A stretch of DNA of 64,000 nt from Streptomyces griseiscabiei (GCF_020010925.1 NZ_JAGJBZ010000001.1:3265001-3329000); one strand, 5' to 3'. Shown: positions 48,870 through 57,400, counted from the stretch's first letter. Made by a program: numbers and translations. The notes: a model not told the origin generated them from the sequence alone.

Positions 48870-50426
48870 ATGGCGGACGCTGCCATGACCGCGACGTTCC
48901 TCGCCGTGATCGGCGGAGCGTCGCTGCTCGCCGTCACCGCGCGCCGGCTGCGTCCCACCGACCGGCTGCCCTCGCTGGAGGGCTGGGCGCTCGCCGACCG
49001 GAGCCTCGGCCCGGTCTGGACCTGGCTGCTGCTGGGCGGCACGATCTTCACCGCGTACACCTTCACCGCCGTGCCCGGGCTGGCGTACGGCAACGGGGCG
49101 CCCGCCTTCTTCGCGGTCCCGTACACGGTGATCGTCTGCCCGCTGGCCTTCGTGCTGCTCACCCGCCTGTGGGAGGTGGCCCGGCGGCACGGCTATGTGA
49201 CGGCCGGGGACTTCGTGCGCGGGCGCTACGGTTCGGCGCCGCTCGCCCTGGTGGTGGCGCTGACCGGGATTCTCGCGACGATGCCCTATCTGGCCCTGCA
49301 ACTGCTCGGCATCAGGGCGGTGCTCACGGCCGGGGGCCTCTATCCGAAGGGCGCGGCCGGTGATCTGGTGATGGTCGCGCTGTTCGCGGGGCTCGCGGTG
49401 GCGACGTACCGGCACGGGCTGCGGGCGCCCGCCGTGATCTCGGCGCTGAAGGCGGTGGCCGTCTTCGTGTCGCTGACCGCCGTGTGCTGGCTGGTGCTGG
49501 AACGGTTCGGCGGTCCCGGCGCGGTCTTCGGCGGGGCGGCGGCGCGGCTGAGCGGCACCGGCGTCGAGGACTCCGCCCTTCTGCTGGCCCCCGAGCAGCA
49601 GCCCGCCTACGCCACTCTCGCGCTCGGCTCGGCGCTCGCCCTGCTGATGTATCCGCACGTCCTGACCGCCGGGTTCGCCGCCGACGGGCCGCGCACGGTC
49701 CGCAAGGTGGCCGTGGCGCTGCCCGCCTGGACGGGACTGCTGGCCCTGTTCGGTTTCCTCGGCATCGCGGCGCTCGCCTCCGGGGTGCGGGCGCCCGAGG
49801 GCGGTGCCGAGGCGGCCGTGCCGATGCTGGTGGACCGGCTGATGCCGGAGCCGCTGGCCGGACTGGTGTTCGGCGCGATCACCGTGGGCGCGCTGGTCCC
49901 GGCGGCCGTGATGTCGATCGCCGCCGCCACCGGCTTCGTCCGCAATGTGTACGTCGAGTACTTCCAGCCCACCGCCACGCCCAAGCGGCAGGTCCGCATC
50001 GCCAAGGTGGTCTCGCTGACCGCGAAGGTGGGGGCGGTGGCGTTCGTGTTCGGGCTGCGCGACCAGGACGCCATCAACCTCCAGCTCCTCGGCGGGGTGT
50101 GGATCCTGCAGATCTTCCCGGCGGTCGCGGTCGGCCTGTTCACCGGGCGGCTGCATCCCCGGGCGCTGCTCGCCGGGTGGGGGGTCGGCATGGTGACCGG
50201 CACGTTCCTGGTGGTGCGCGAGGGCTTCTCGTCCATCGTGCTCCTGGGCGGCGGCTCGCTGGAGATCTACGCCGGTCTGCTCGCCCTGCTGCTCAATCTG
50301 ACCGTCGCCGTCGTCGGCACCACGGTCCTCGAACGGCTCGGCGTCCCGCGCGGCGCCGACCTGACCGACCTACCGTCCCGCCTGACCGTCAGGCGGCGCC
50401 CCGAGACGGGAGCGAGCAACCCGTGA
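48870..50426 (+). CDS. Sodium:solute symporter (SSS family, monocarboxylate type)
   Basis: A 518-residue symporter with 13 predicted helices. LGPVWTWLLLGGTIFTAYTF, HGYVTAGDFVRGRYGSAPL (SSS signature) and LALLMYPHVLTAGFAADGPRTVRK match the MctP/YidK-like branch partnered with DUF3311 proteins. The substrate may be lactate, pyruvate or another monocarboxylate. The stop overlaps the GTG of the sigma-factor gene (GTGA), an unusual coupling. The ATG at 48870 follows AAGGACGGTGA. Confidence 0.9.
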   Translation: MADAAMTATFLAVIGGASLLAVTARRLRPTDRLPSLEGWALADRSLGPVWTWLLLGGTIFTAYTFTAVPGLAYGNGAPAFFAVPYTVIVCPLAFVLLTRLWEVARRHGYVTAGDFVRGRYGSAPLALVVALTGILATMPYLALQLLGIRAVLTAGGLYPKGAAGDLVMVALFAGLAVATYRHGLRAPAVISALKAVAVFVSLTAVCWLVLERFGGPGAVFGGAAARLSGTGVEDSALLLAPEQQPAYATLALGSALALLMYPHVLTAGFAADGPRTVRKVAVALPAWTGLLALFGFLGIAALASGVRAPEGGAEAAVPMLVDRLMPEPLAGLVFGAITVGALVPAAVMSIAAATGFVRNVYVEYFQPTATPKRQVRIAKVVSLTAKVGAVAFVFGLRDQDAINLQLLGGVWILQIFPAVAVGLFTGRLHPRALLAGWGVGMVTGTFLVVREGFSSIVLLGGGSLEIYAGLLALLLNLTVAVVGTTVLERLGVPRGADLTDLPSRLTVRRRPETGASNP

Positions 50427-51118
50427 GACGCAGACAGCACATACGTGTGCCGGTGTCCCCGGCGGCTTCGGCGCCGCTGCCTCCGGCGGCTTCGACACCG
50501 GTTCCGCCGGCGGCCCCTGAGCCGGTGACCGCCGCCGAGCCGCTGGGGCGGGTGCCTGCCCCGGGCTCCGGTGAGCCCTTCGTCCCGAACCCCGCCCTGC
50601 CGCCGGGCGCCCTCGGCGATCCCGCCGATGTGGAGCGCGAGGCGGGTGTCGCCCGGCTGTTCGAGCTGCACTACTCCTCGATGCTGCGGCTCGCGGTGCT
50701 GCTGGGCGCGGACGACCCCGAGAACGTGGTGGCGGAGGCGTACTACCAGATCTACCGCAAGTGGCGGCGCCTGAGGGACGCCGAGGCGGCGGAGGCGTAT
50801 CTGCGGTCGACCGTCTGCAATCTGACCCGGATGCGGATACGCCACCTCCAGGTCGTCCGCAGACATGTGGAGACCCCGCCGGACGAGTCGGTCGCGTCCG
50901 CCGAGAGCACGGCCCTGCTCCACGACGACCAGCGAGTGCTGATCGGCGCGCTCCAGCAACTGCCCGCCCGGCAGCGGGAGGCCCTGGTGCTGCGGCACTG
51001 GCTCGGGCTGAAGGAGAGCGAGATCGCGGCCGCGATGGGGATCTCCTGCGGCTCGGTCAAGACCCACACCGCACGCGGCCTCGCCGCCCTGACCCAGGCG
51101 ATGGAGGCCCGGCGATGA
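50423..51118 (+). CDS. ECF-type RNA polymerase sigma factor (SigE-like, sigma-70 r2/r4)
   Basis: A 231-residue sigma factor. After a Pro/Ala-rich lead (about 1-65), region 2 (about 75-140) has LFELHYSSMLRLAVLLGADDPENVVAEAYYQIYRKW and YLRSTVCNLTRMRIRHL; region 4 (about 165-225) has LQQLPARQREALVLRHWLGLKESEIAAAMGISCGSVKTHTARGL. The fold is that of SigE-like ECF factors. It is translationally coupled to the symporter upstream and to a membrane protein downstream (ATGA). The downstream protein occupies the usual anti-sigma position. Confidence 0.88.
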   Translation: MRRRQHIRVPVSPAASAPLPPAASTPVPPAAPEPVTAAEPLGRVPAPGSGEPFVPNPALPPGALGDPADVEREAGVARLFELHYSSMLRLAVLLGADDPENVVAEAYYQIYRKWRRLRDAEAAEAYLRSTVCNLTRMRIRHLQVVRRHVETPPDESVASAESTALLHDDQRVLIGALQQLPARQREALVLRHWLGLKESEIAAAMGISCGSVKTHTARGLAALTQAMEARR

Positions 51119-51408
51119 ACGACACCACCGGCAACGACACCGGGCAGGACCGCACCGAACGGGAGCTGGCGTCGGCGCTCGCGGCGCTCGCGGGGGGTGT
51201 GCACGCCGCGCCGGACGCGTACCGGACGGCGCGCGGGGACTGGCTCCGCCGGGAGCGCCGACGGCGGCTGGTGCTGGCCGTCCTGGTCCTGCTGGTCTTC
51301 GCCCTCGCCACGCTGATCGGCCTCTGGGTCCTCAACCAGGCCCCCTCCGGCTCGGGGGTGATCTTCTCGGGGGTGGGAGGGACGACGGCGGGGACGGGGC
51401 CCGGGTGA
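51115..51408 (+). CDS. Small single-span membrane protein, candidate anti-sigma factor
   Basis: A 97-residue protein with a soluble N-terminus (ERELASALAALAGGVHAAPDAYR), one transmembrane helix (about 57-76, RLVLAVLVLLVFALATLIGL) and a short Gly/Ser-rich outside tail. Topology and the ATGA overlap with the sigma gene suggest a regulator of that sigma factor, but there is no HxxxCxxC zinc anti-sigma motif. Regulatory role is inference. Confidence 0.7.
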   Translation: MNDTTGNDTGQDRTERELASALAALAGGVHAAPDAYRTARGDWLRRERRRRLVLAVLVLLVFALATLIGLWVLNQAPSGSGVIFSGVGGTTAGTGPG

Positions 51409-51418
51409 CAGCTCCGGC

Positions 51419-51437
51419 AAGGGGGCCTCGCCCCCTT
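51419..51437 (+). terminator. Small hairpin after the sigma-factor operon
   Basis: AAGGGGGC (51419-51426) and GCCCCCTT (51430-51437) with a CTC loop, 11 bp after the stop. Confidence 0.55.
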
Positions 51438-51493
51438 CACCCCTCCCCGGATCCGCCGGACTGATCACCCCCCGCTCCGGGCACCCGATCCCC

Positions 51494-53296
51494 GTGCACC
51501 CCCACATCGAGGACTACGCCCTGATCGGCGACCACCAGACCGCCGCCCTGGTGAGCCGCCGCGGTTCCGTCGACTGGCTCTGTCTGCCCCGCTTCGACTC
51601 GGCCGCCTGCTTCGCCGCGCTGGTCGGTGACGAGGAGAACGGCCACTGGACGATCGCGCCGAGAGACCCCGGAGCCCGCCCCCGGCGCGCGTACCGGCAC
51701 GACTCGCTCGTGCTGGACACCGAGTGGGAGACCGCCGAGGGCACGGTGCGGGTGACCGACCTGATGCCGCAGCGCGACCGCGCGCCCGATGTCGTACGGA
51801 TCGTGGAGGGCCTGAGCGGCCGTGTCACCGTGCGCAGTACGCTGCGCCTCCGCTTCGACTACGGCTCGGCCGTCCCCTGGATGCGCAGGTCGGACGGCCA
51901 CCGGGTGGCGGTCGCCGGCCCCGACGCCGTATGGCTGCGCAGCGAACCCGGGGTGCGGTCGTGGAGCGAGGACCGGGCCACGTACGCGGAGTTCACGGTC
52001 GAGCCGGGCGAGAAGGTCGCCTTCGTGCTCACCTGGCATCCCTCCCACGAGCCCCGGCCCCGTCTGGTCGACCCGTACGAGGCGCTGCGGTCGAGCCTCC
52101 ACGACTGGCGGGCCTGGGCGGCGCGCTGCCGGTACACCGGCCCGCACCGGGACACCGTGGTCCGCTCCCTGATCACCCTCAAGGCGCTCACCTACGCCCC
52201 GACCGGCGGTATCGTCGCGGCCGCCACCACCTCCCTGCCCGAGGAGATCGGCGGGGTGCGGAACTGGGACTACCGCCACTGCTGGCTGCGCGACTCCACC
52301 CTCACCCTCGGCGCGCTGCTGTCCTGCGGCTACCAGGAGGAGGCCGGCGCCTGGCGCGACTGGCTGCTCCGCGCGGTGGCCGGCGACCCGGCCGACCTGC
52401 AGATCATGTACGGCCTGGCCGGTGAGCGCCGCATCCCCGAGCACGAGCTGCCCTGGCTCTCCGGCTACGAGGGCTCGCGGCCGGTCCGGGTCGGCAACGA
52501 CGCCGTACGGCAGTTGCAGCTGGACGTGTACGGCGAGGTCATCGACTCCCTGTTCGTGGCCCGGCGTTCGGGCCTGCCCGACCAGCCGGACATGTGGCGG
52601 ATGCAGTGCGCGCTGATGGAGTATCTGCGGACGGCCTGGCGGAAGCCGGACGAGGGGCTGTGGGAGGTACGCGGTCCGCGCCGCCACTTCACCCACTCCA
52701 AGGTGATGTGCTGGGTGGCCGCCGACCGGGCCGTCCGCACCCTGGAGGACGACCCGGAACTGACCGGCGGCGACCTCGACGGCTGGCGGGAGCTGCGCGA
52801 CGAGATCCACCGCGAGGTCTGCGCGCGTGGCTACGACGCCGAACGCAACACCTTCACCCAGTCGTACGGCTCCCGCGAACTCGACGCCGCGCTGCTGCTC
52901 ATCCCCCTCATGGGCTTCCTGCCGCCGGACGATCCCCGGGTCGTCGGCACGGTCGACGCGATCCGCGAGGAGCTGAGCCACGAGGGGCTCGTCCGCCGCT
53001 ACAGCGCCGACCACGCCACCTCCGCCACGACCGATGTCGACGGGCTGCCGGGCGGTGAGGCCACGTTCCTCGTCTGCTCGTTCTGGATGGCGGACGCGCT
53101 GCAGCTGACCGGCCGGACGAAGGAGGCGCGCGAGCTGTTCGACCGGCTGGTGGGGCTGGTCAACGACGTGGGGCTGCTGGCGGAGGAGTACGACCCCGCC
53201 GCGGGCCGCCAGCTCGGGAACTTCCCGCAGGCGTTCAGCCATGTCGGTCTCGTCGGCACCGCCCTCGCCCTCTTCGACGGGGAGGAGGCAGGATAG
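51494..53296 (+). CDS. Glycoside hydrolase family 15 protein (glucoamylase/trehalase-like)
   Basis: A 600-residue GH15 enzyme. The N-terminal beta-sandwich (IEDYALIGDHQTAALVSRRGSVDWLCLPRFDS) leads into a catalytic alpha/alpha barrel: GGVRNWDYRHCWLRDSTLTL, Glu391 in DEGLWEVRG (general acid) and Glu564/565 in LLAEEYDP (general base). Mycobacterial homologues are GH15 trehalases; other GH15 are glucoamylases. There is no signal peptide, so it is intracellular. The GTG at 51494 starts at the domain edge. The SDR gene follows 4 bp later. Confidence 0.91.
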   Translation: MHPHIEDYALIGDHQTAALVSRRGSVDWLCLPRFDSAACFAALVGDEENGHWTIAPRDPGARPRRAYRHDSLVLDTEWETAEGTVRVTDLMPQRDRAPDVVRIVEGLSGRVTVRSTLRLRFDYGSAVPWMRRSDGHRVAVAGPDAVWLRSEPGVRSWSEDRATYAEFTVEPGEKVAFVLTWHPSHEPRPRLVDPYEALRSSLHDWRAWAARCRYTGPHRDTVVRSLITLKALTYAPTGGIVAAATTSLPEEIGGVRNWDYRHCWLRDSTLTLGALLSCGYQEEAGAWRDWLLRAVAGDPADLQIMYGLAGERRIPEHELPWLSGYEGSRPVRVGNDAVRQLQLDVYGEVIDSLFVARRSGLPDQPDMWRMQCALMEYLRTAWRKPDEGLWEVRGPRRHFTHSKVMCWVAADRAVRTLEDDPELTGGDLDGWRELRDEIHREVCARGYDAERNTFTQSYGSRELDAALLLIPLMGFLPPDDPRVVGTVDAIREELSHEGLVRRYSADHATSATTDVDGLPGGEATFLVCSFWMADALQLTGRTKEARELFDRLVGLVNDVGLLAEEYDPAAGRQLGNFPQAFSHVGLVGTALALFDGEEAG

Positions 53297-53300
53297 GGCC

Positions 53301-54056
53301 ATGGATCTTGGGCTGAAGGACCGTGTCTTCATCGTCACCGGGGCGACCCGCGGACTGGGCAACGCGGTCGCGCGCGAACTCGTCGCCGACGGCGCGAAGG
53401 TGGTCGTCACGGGCCGCGAGGAGGAGAGCGTGACCGCGGCGGCGGCAGCGCTCGGGGCGGACGCGGTGGGGATCGCCGCGGACAACGCGGACCCCGGGGC
53501 CGCCGGGCGGCTGATCGCCGCCGCCCGTGAGCACTTCGGACGCTTCGACGGCATCCTCATCAGCGTGGGCGGGCCGGCGCCGGGGTTCGTCGCCGACAAC
53601 ACCGACGAGCAGTGGACGACCGCGTTCGAGTCCGTGTTCCTCGGGGCGGTCCGCCTGGCGCGCGCCGCGGCCGAGGAACTGGGTGAGGGCGGTGTCATCG
53701 GGTTCGTGCTGTCCGGGTCCGTGCACGAGCCGATTCCGGGGCTGACCATCTCGAACGGGCTGCGGCCGGGGCTGGCCGGGTTCGCCAAGTCGCTCTCCGA
53801 CGAGCTGGGGCCGCGCGGCATCCGGGTCGTGGGGCTGCTTCCCGCCCGTATCGACACCGATCGGGTGCGGGAACTGGACGGGATGTCGGCCGATCCGGAG
53901 GCGACACGGGCCGCGCACGAGTCGCGGATTCCTCTGCGGCGGTACGGGCGGCCGGAGGAGTTCGGTCGCGCGGGGGCGTTCCTGCTGTCCCCGGCCGCTT
54001 CCTATCTGACCGGTGTGATGCTGCCGGTGGACGGGGGCATGCGGCACGGGTTCTGA
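53301..54056 (+). CDS. Atypical SDR family protein lacking the YxxxK motif
   Basis: A 251-residue Rossmann-fold protein. The N-terminus LKDRVFIVTGATRGLGNAVA and the C-terminal YLTGVMLPVDGGMRHGF are classical SDR. But at the catalytic site the usual Tyr-x-x-x-Lys is SNGLR (in GLTISNGLRPGLAGFAKSL), a pattern I know from the BKR-like SDR subgroup with degenerate active sites. Possibly a substrate-binding regulator or an unusual reductase. The ATG at 53301 has a GGAGG at 53281. It follows the GH15 gene closely. Confidence 0.85.
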   Translation: MDLGLKDRVFIVTGATRGLGNAVARELVADGAKVVVTGREEESVTAAAAALGADAVGIAADNADPGAAGRLIAAAREHFGRFDGILISVGGPAPGFVADNTDEQWTTAFESVFLGAVRLARAAAEELGEGGVIGFVLSGSVHEPIPGLTISNGLRPGLAGFAKSLSDELGPRGIRVVGLLPARIDTDRVRELDGMSADPEATRAAHESRIPLRRYGRPEEFGRAGAFLLSPAASYLTGVMLPVDGGMRHGF

Positions 54057-54082
54057 CGGTCGCCGTCCCGTCGACTCACCCT

Positions 54083-54661
54083 CTAACTCACCCTTTCCGC
54101 ACCGTGCTTGGCCCCGCGCAGTCTGACCTCCGCCGGAAGCGCCGCCAGTCCCGCCGACTCCTTGGCGTGGGCCAGTGCCTCCGTCGTCAGGGTCCGCAGC
54201 GCGTCGCCGGGGTCCACATGGGGCTGGAGGACGAGGCGGACCCGGGCCTCGGGGGCGTTGCGGCGGCCGGTGAGGCGGGCGTGGGCGCGTTCGACGCCGT
54301 CCGCGTCCGCCGCGTCGGTGGTGAGGACACCCTCCAGGGCGCGTCCTCGGAGGAGGGCGCCCTCGCCGTCGCCGGTGTCGACGAGGACCTCGGCGAGGCG
54401 GTGGCGGCGCAGCACCGCCGTCAGCCACCACAGCGCGAGCAGGACGAGGACGGCGAGCACGGCGATGACCGTGGGCCACCACCAGCCGGAGTCCCGCCAG
54501 CGCGTCCGGTCGGCGTCGCTCAGCAGCACGTCGTGCCGGCCGTCGTACGGCCACCAGGAAGGCGGGTCGACACCGAGCCCCACGGTCAGGACGGCCCCGC
54601 CGAGCACGACCAGGACGAGTCCGACGACTCCGAGCAGCACCCGGTTGACGATCCTCAGCAT
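54083..54661 (-). CDS. amaP: AmaP (alkaline shock response membrane anchor) protein
   Basis: A 192-residue membrane protein. Two helices (about 7-28 and 60-83) flank an extracellular loop (SWWPYDGRHDVLLSDADRTRW); a soluble C-terminal domain (about 95-192) ends the protein. AmaP recruits Asp23 proteins to the membrane in firmicutes; the streptomycete family plays a presumed similar role. Last gene of a five-gene Asp23-type operon, 6 bp after the DUF6286 gene. Confidence 0.82.
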   Translation of the reverse strand: MLRIVNRVLLGVVGLVLVVLGGAVLTVGLGVDPPSWWPYDGRHDVLLSDADRTRWRDSGWWWPTVIAVLAVLVLLALWWLTAVLRRHRLAEVLVDTGDGEGALLRGRALEGVLTTDAADADGVERAHARLTGRRNAPEARVRLVLQPHVDPGDALRTLTTEALAHAKESAGLAALPAEVRLRGAKHGAERVS

Positions 54662-54667
54662 CGCCGC

Positions 54668-55441
54668 TCACCCCTTCCGGCCGGGCCGGCGGACGTGCAC
54701 CGACAGCGCGGGCGGCCGGGACAGACCGAGGCCCCGGATGCCGTCGGCGAGCGTGTCGTCCAGGTCGGCCCGTACCTCGTCGAGCTCCCGGAAGTGGGAC
54801 ATCGCGCGGACGTCGACCCGTTTGCGCCCCGCCCGGACCCGTACGGACCGCACACCGGACACCTCCATGGCCCGGTCGCGCAGGGCCAGCGCGGCGGCGC
54901 CCCGGTGCAGTCCGGCGCGTACCTGGGGGTGGACGCGCCGCATCGGCAGGACGTCCCGCAGCCCCGGGGTGGCGGCGAGCACCAGCAGCCAGACGCCGAG
55001 GACGACGGCGACCGAGGCACCGACGAGCACCCAGATGTCGTCGAGGGGGCGCTCGGCCAGTTCCCGGGCCAGCGAACGGCGCCACGCCATGGCGGGCCGG
55101 TCGGCACGGACGGCGACGACGTCGTACAGGAGGAGGCCCGCACCGCCGAGGAGCAGGACCGCGAGGATGCCTGCGGGGACTCTGCGCGCGGACCAGAAGC
55201 GCTTCTCCCCGCCGTTCTCGCCGTCGGCGACGGGCGGCGGGTCGTAGTCGGCGGCGGAAGCGGACTGATCGGGGTCGCGGTCGGCGGCCTTGCCACCGGT
55301 CGTGCCACCGGCCGTGTGGCCGGCCGTGTCGTCCGTCCTGTCGTCGGTCTTGTCGTCGGTCTTGTCGTCGGACTTGTCGTCGGACTTGTCGATGACGGGC
55401 AGTCGTCGTGTGGTGCCTTCGGAGCGCTGGGGTTCGCTCAT
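54668..55441 (-). CDS. DUF6286 membrane protein of the Asp23 cluster
   Basis: A 257-residue protein. The N-terminal cytoplasmic region has a KSDDKTDD-type repeat and a TAGHTAGGTTGG segment. Two helices (about 90-108 and 130-150) surround a short loop; the C-terminal domain (about 165-257) contains VRAGRKRVDVRAMSHFRELDEVRADLDDTLA, an Asp23-like pattern. I assign it to DUF6286 from the operon context. It overlaps the preceding Asp23-like gene by 4 bp (ATGA). Confidence 0.75.
   Translation of the reverse strand: MSEPQRSEGTTRRLPVIDKSDDKSDDKTDDKTDDRTDDTAGHTAGGTTGGKAADRDPDQSASAADYDPPPVADGENGGEKRFWSARRVPAGILAVLLLGGAGLLLYDVVAVRADRPAMAWRRSLARELAERPLDDIWVLVGASVAVVLGVWLLVLAATPGLRDVLPMRRVHPQVRAGLHRGAAALALRDRAMEVSGVRSVRVRAGRKRVDVRAMSHFRELDEVRADLDDTLADGIRGLGLSRPPALSVHVRRPGRKG
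55327..55386. repeat. Five 12-bp in-frame tandem repeats in the DUF6286 gene
   Basis: Units at 55327, 55339, 55351, 55363 and 55375 of the form GTCGTCGG(T/A)CTT, encoding the KSDD/KTDD repeat. The two halves are homogenised differently (GGTCTT and GGACTT), as expected from recent slippage. Confidence 0.85.
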
Positions 55442-55812
55442 CGCGTCCTCCCCTGAGCCACGTCGTGTGCGTGCGTCAGGTGCAGCCGCTCCACCTGGAC
55501 GGCCACCTCCGATACGTGCATTCCCGCCAACGTCCCTACCCGCTCGGTGACATGACGACGCACCGCAGCGCATTGGCCACCGATGTCCGAGGGGTACGGG
55601 AGCCCGATCGTGACGCGGATGTGCGCGGTCTCGTGGTGGACGGCGACGGTGGCGTTGGGGGGCGCGGAGTCCGGCGGCGGTGTCACCAGTGCCTCGCGCG
55701 CCGCCTGCGCGGCGATCTTCGCGACCACCCGGTCGGCGATCCGCGTCGCCCCACGCCCACCGGCCGGAACGGCCTTCGTCTCCGTGGGACGGCCACTGTC
55801 CACCGGGGTCAC
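55438..55812 (-). CDS. Asp23/Gls24-like envelope stress protein (second copy)
   Basis: A 124-residue soluble protein with the Asp23 pattern: RIADRVVAKIAAQAAREAL, then HHETAHIRVTIGLPYPSDIGGQ and VRRHVTERVGTLAGMHVSEVAVQVERL. It is shorter and less typical than the first copy. The GTG at 55812 overlaps the stop of the DUF2273 gene (GTGA). Probably scaffolds at the membrane with AmaP. Confidence 0.82.
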   Translation of the reverse strand: MTPVDSGRPTETKAVPAGGRGATRIADRVVAKIAAQAAREALVTPPPDSAPPNATVAVHHETAHIRVTIGLPYPSDIGGQCAAVRRHVTERVGTLAGMHVSEVAVQVERLHLTHAHDVAQGRTR

Positions 55813-55994
55813 CGGCGTCGGTCGTCACGTGGGCGGAAGAAGTCGCCCAGCTCCAGGTCCCCCTCCAGGAACCGGCCGACGACGAAGCCGACGGCGCCCA
55901 GCGCGGCCACCAGCAGAAAGGCCCCGAACCCGCCGAAGTAGCCGGCGAAGCCCAGCGCCATCCCGGCGATCATCCCGATCATGGCCAAGCTCAT
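55809..55994 (-). CDS. DUF2273-type small membrane protein
   Basis: A 61-residue protein with two closely spaced helices (about 3-20 and 24-42, FGAFLLVAALGAVGFVVGRF) and a charged tail (FFRPRDDRRR). DUF2273 genes sit within Asp23/AmaP operons. It starts 41 bp after the first Asp23 gene and overlaps the next. Confidence 0.82.
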   Translation of the reverse strand: MSLAMIGMIAGMALGFAGYFGGFGAFLLVAALGAVGFVVGRFLEGDLELGDFFRPRDDRRR

Positions 55995-56035
55995 CCTGCG
56001 CTCCTAGGCACTGGGAGATTGCGGATATCCATGGC

Positions 56036-56521
56036 TCACTGCAGCCGGGAGTCCGGTTCCTCGTCCTCCTCGTCGGGCAGCTTCACATCGCTGACCGCGA
56101 TGTTGACCTCGACGACCTCCAGGCCGGTCATCCGCTCGACGGCCGCGACGACGTTCTCGCGCACATCACGGGCCACATCGATGATGGACACCCCGTAGTC
56201 GACGACGATCTCCAGGTCCAGCGCGGTCTGCACCTCGCCGACCTCGACCTTCACACCCCGGGTCACGGACTTGGCTCCGCCGGGCACCCGGTCCCGCACG
56301 GCCCCGAAGGTCCGTGACAGTCCGCTGCCCATGGCGTGGACGCCGACCACCTCCCGTGCGGCGAGCCCGGCGATCTTCTCCACGACGCCGTCGGCGATGG
56401 TCGTCCGCCCCCGGCCCGCCGGATCACCGCCGCCGCGCCGGGTGGTCTTCCGCCCGACCTGCGTCGGCTCCCTGGTGGTGTCGGGCTTGTCCGTCCGGTT
56501 CCGCTCCGTCATGTCAGTCAT
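56036..56521 (-). CDS. Asp23/Gls24 family envelope stress response protein
   Basis: A 161-residue protein, first gene of the operon. After a disordered N-terminus (about 1-45), the Asp23 domain reads TTIADGVVEKIAGLAAREVVGVHAMGSG, VEVGEVQTALDLEIVVDYGVSI and REDVAREN-type VARDVRENVVAAVERMTGLEVVEVNIAVSDV. An acidic tail follows (PDEEDEEPDSRLQ). The ATG at 56521 follows GGAAGGGAC. Asp23 proteins line the membrane under cell-wall stress. It diverges from the Asp23-like gene at 56621. Confidence 0.9.
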   Translation of the reverse strand: MTDMTERNRTDKPDTTREPTQVGRKTTRRGGGDPAGRGRTTIADGVVEKIAGLAAREVVGVHAMGSGLSRTFGAVRDRVPGGAKSVTRGVKVEVGEVQTALDLEIVVDYGVSIIDVARDVRENVVAAVERMTGLEVVEVNIAVSDVKLPDEEDEEPDSRLQ

Positions 56522-56620
56522 GCCGTACGTCCCTTCCGGTCGTCCCCTCCCGTCGTCCCCCTCAGCCCACAGTAAGCGCGGTTGCGGCACCGCGCGCCGG
56601 GGATGCGGCACGCTGGAGCA

Positions 56621-57400
56621 ATGACGGCGGACGGTTGGACGAAGGCGGTACGCCAGCAGCTCGGGCTCGGCCGGGTTCTTCCCCTGGGCGGCCCGCACGA
56701 CGGCGCGTGGATCACCGAGGCCGCGGCCGAGGCGGTGCTGCGCCGGGGTGCGACCTCGTTGCGCGGGGTCTCCCTGGGCGTCCTCCGCATCGCGCCGGCC
56801 GACCCGGACGACTTCCCCGCCTCTCCCGTCTCCCCCGCTTCCCCCGAAACCGCCGTGCCCGCTCCCCCGAGCGCCCTTCCGCCCGGCCCGCTCCGGATCA
56901 CCGCCGATTTCGCCGCCGCCGCGGGCCCGACCGCCGAGCCCTTCCCGGCGCTGGCGGCCCGCCTGCGGAGCGTCCTGTCCGCCACCGCCCGGGAACGCCT
57001 CGGCCTGCGGGTGACCGAGGTGGATCTGCGGGTGACGCACCTGCTGGCGGACGACGAGGAGGAGGAGACGGCGACCCGACCGTTCCCCGGGCCGGCGCCG
57101 GCCGCCCCGGCACCGCCGCCCACCGGTGACGACGAGAACTCCCGCACCGCCGCCGCGGCCCTCGCGGTCCCCGGTGTCACCCGTCTCACCACCGCCCTCG
57201 GCGGCCTCGTCACGACAGGGCCCGCGACAGGGCCCGCCCTCCCCCGTCGCCATGTCCGCGTGGAACTGGCGGTGTCGCAGGAGAGACGGGCCCTGGACGT
57301 GGCACGCGAGGTACGCGCCGCGGTGAGCGAGGTCCTGCCGGACCGCCCGTCGGTGGCGGTGCTCGTCACGGCCGTCGGCGGACAGCAGACAGGTCGGTAG
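56621..57400 (+). CDS. Asp23-associated protein (streptomycete 'P10 family'), two Asp23-like segments
   Basis: A 259-residue protein divergent from the Asp23 operon. It starts ADGWTKAVRQQLGLGRVLPLGG, and has two regions with the Asp23 helix-strand pattern: ITEAAAEAVLRRGATSLRGVSLGV (about 35-60) and VRVELAVSQERRALDVAREVRAAVSEVL (about 220-250). A Pro/Ala linker separates them. I recall orthologues labelled 'nucleopolyhedrovirus P10 family', which I regard as a misnomer. The ATG at 56621 sits only 3-4 nt after GGAG, so the start is uncertain. Confidence 0.68.
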   Translation: MTADGWTKAVRQQLGLGRVLPLGGPHDGAWITEAAAEAVLRRGATSLRGVSLGVLRIAPADPDDFPASPVSPASPETAVPAPPSALPPGPLRITADFAAAAGPTAEPFPALAARLRSVLSATARERLGLRVTEVDLRVTHLLADDEEEETATRPFPGPAPAAPAPPPTGDDENSRTAAAALAVPGVTRLTTALGGLVTTGPATGPALPRRHVRVELAVSQERRALDVAREVRAAVSEVLPDRPSVAVLVTAVGGQQTGR

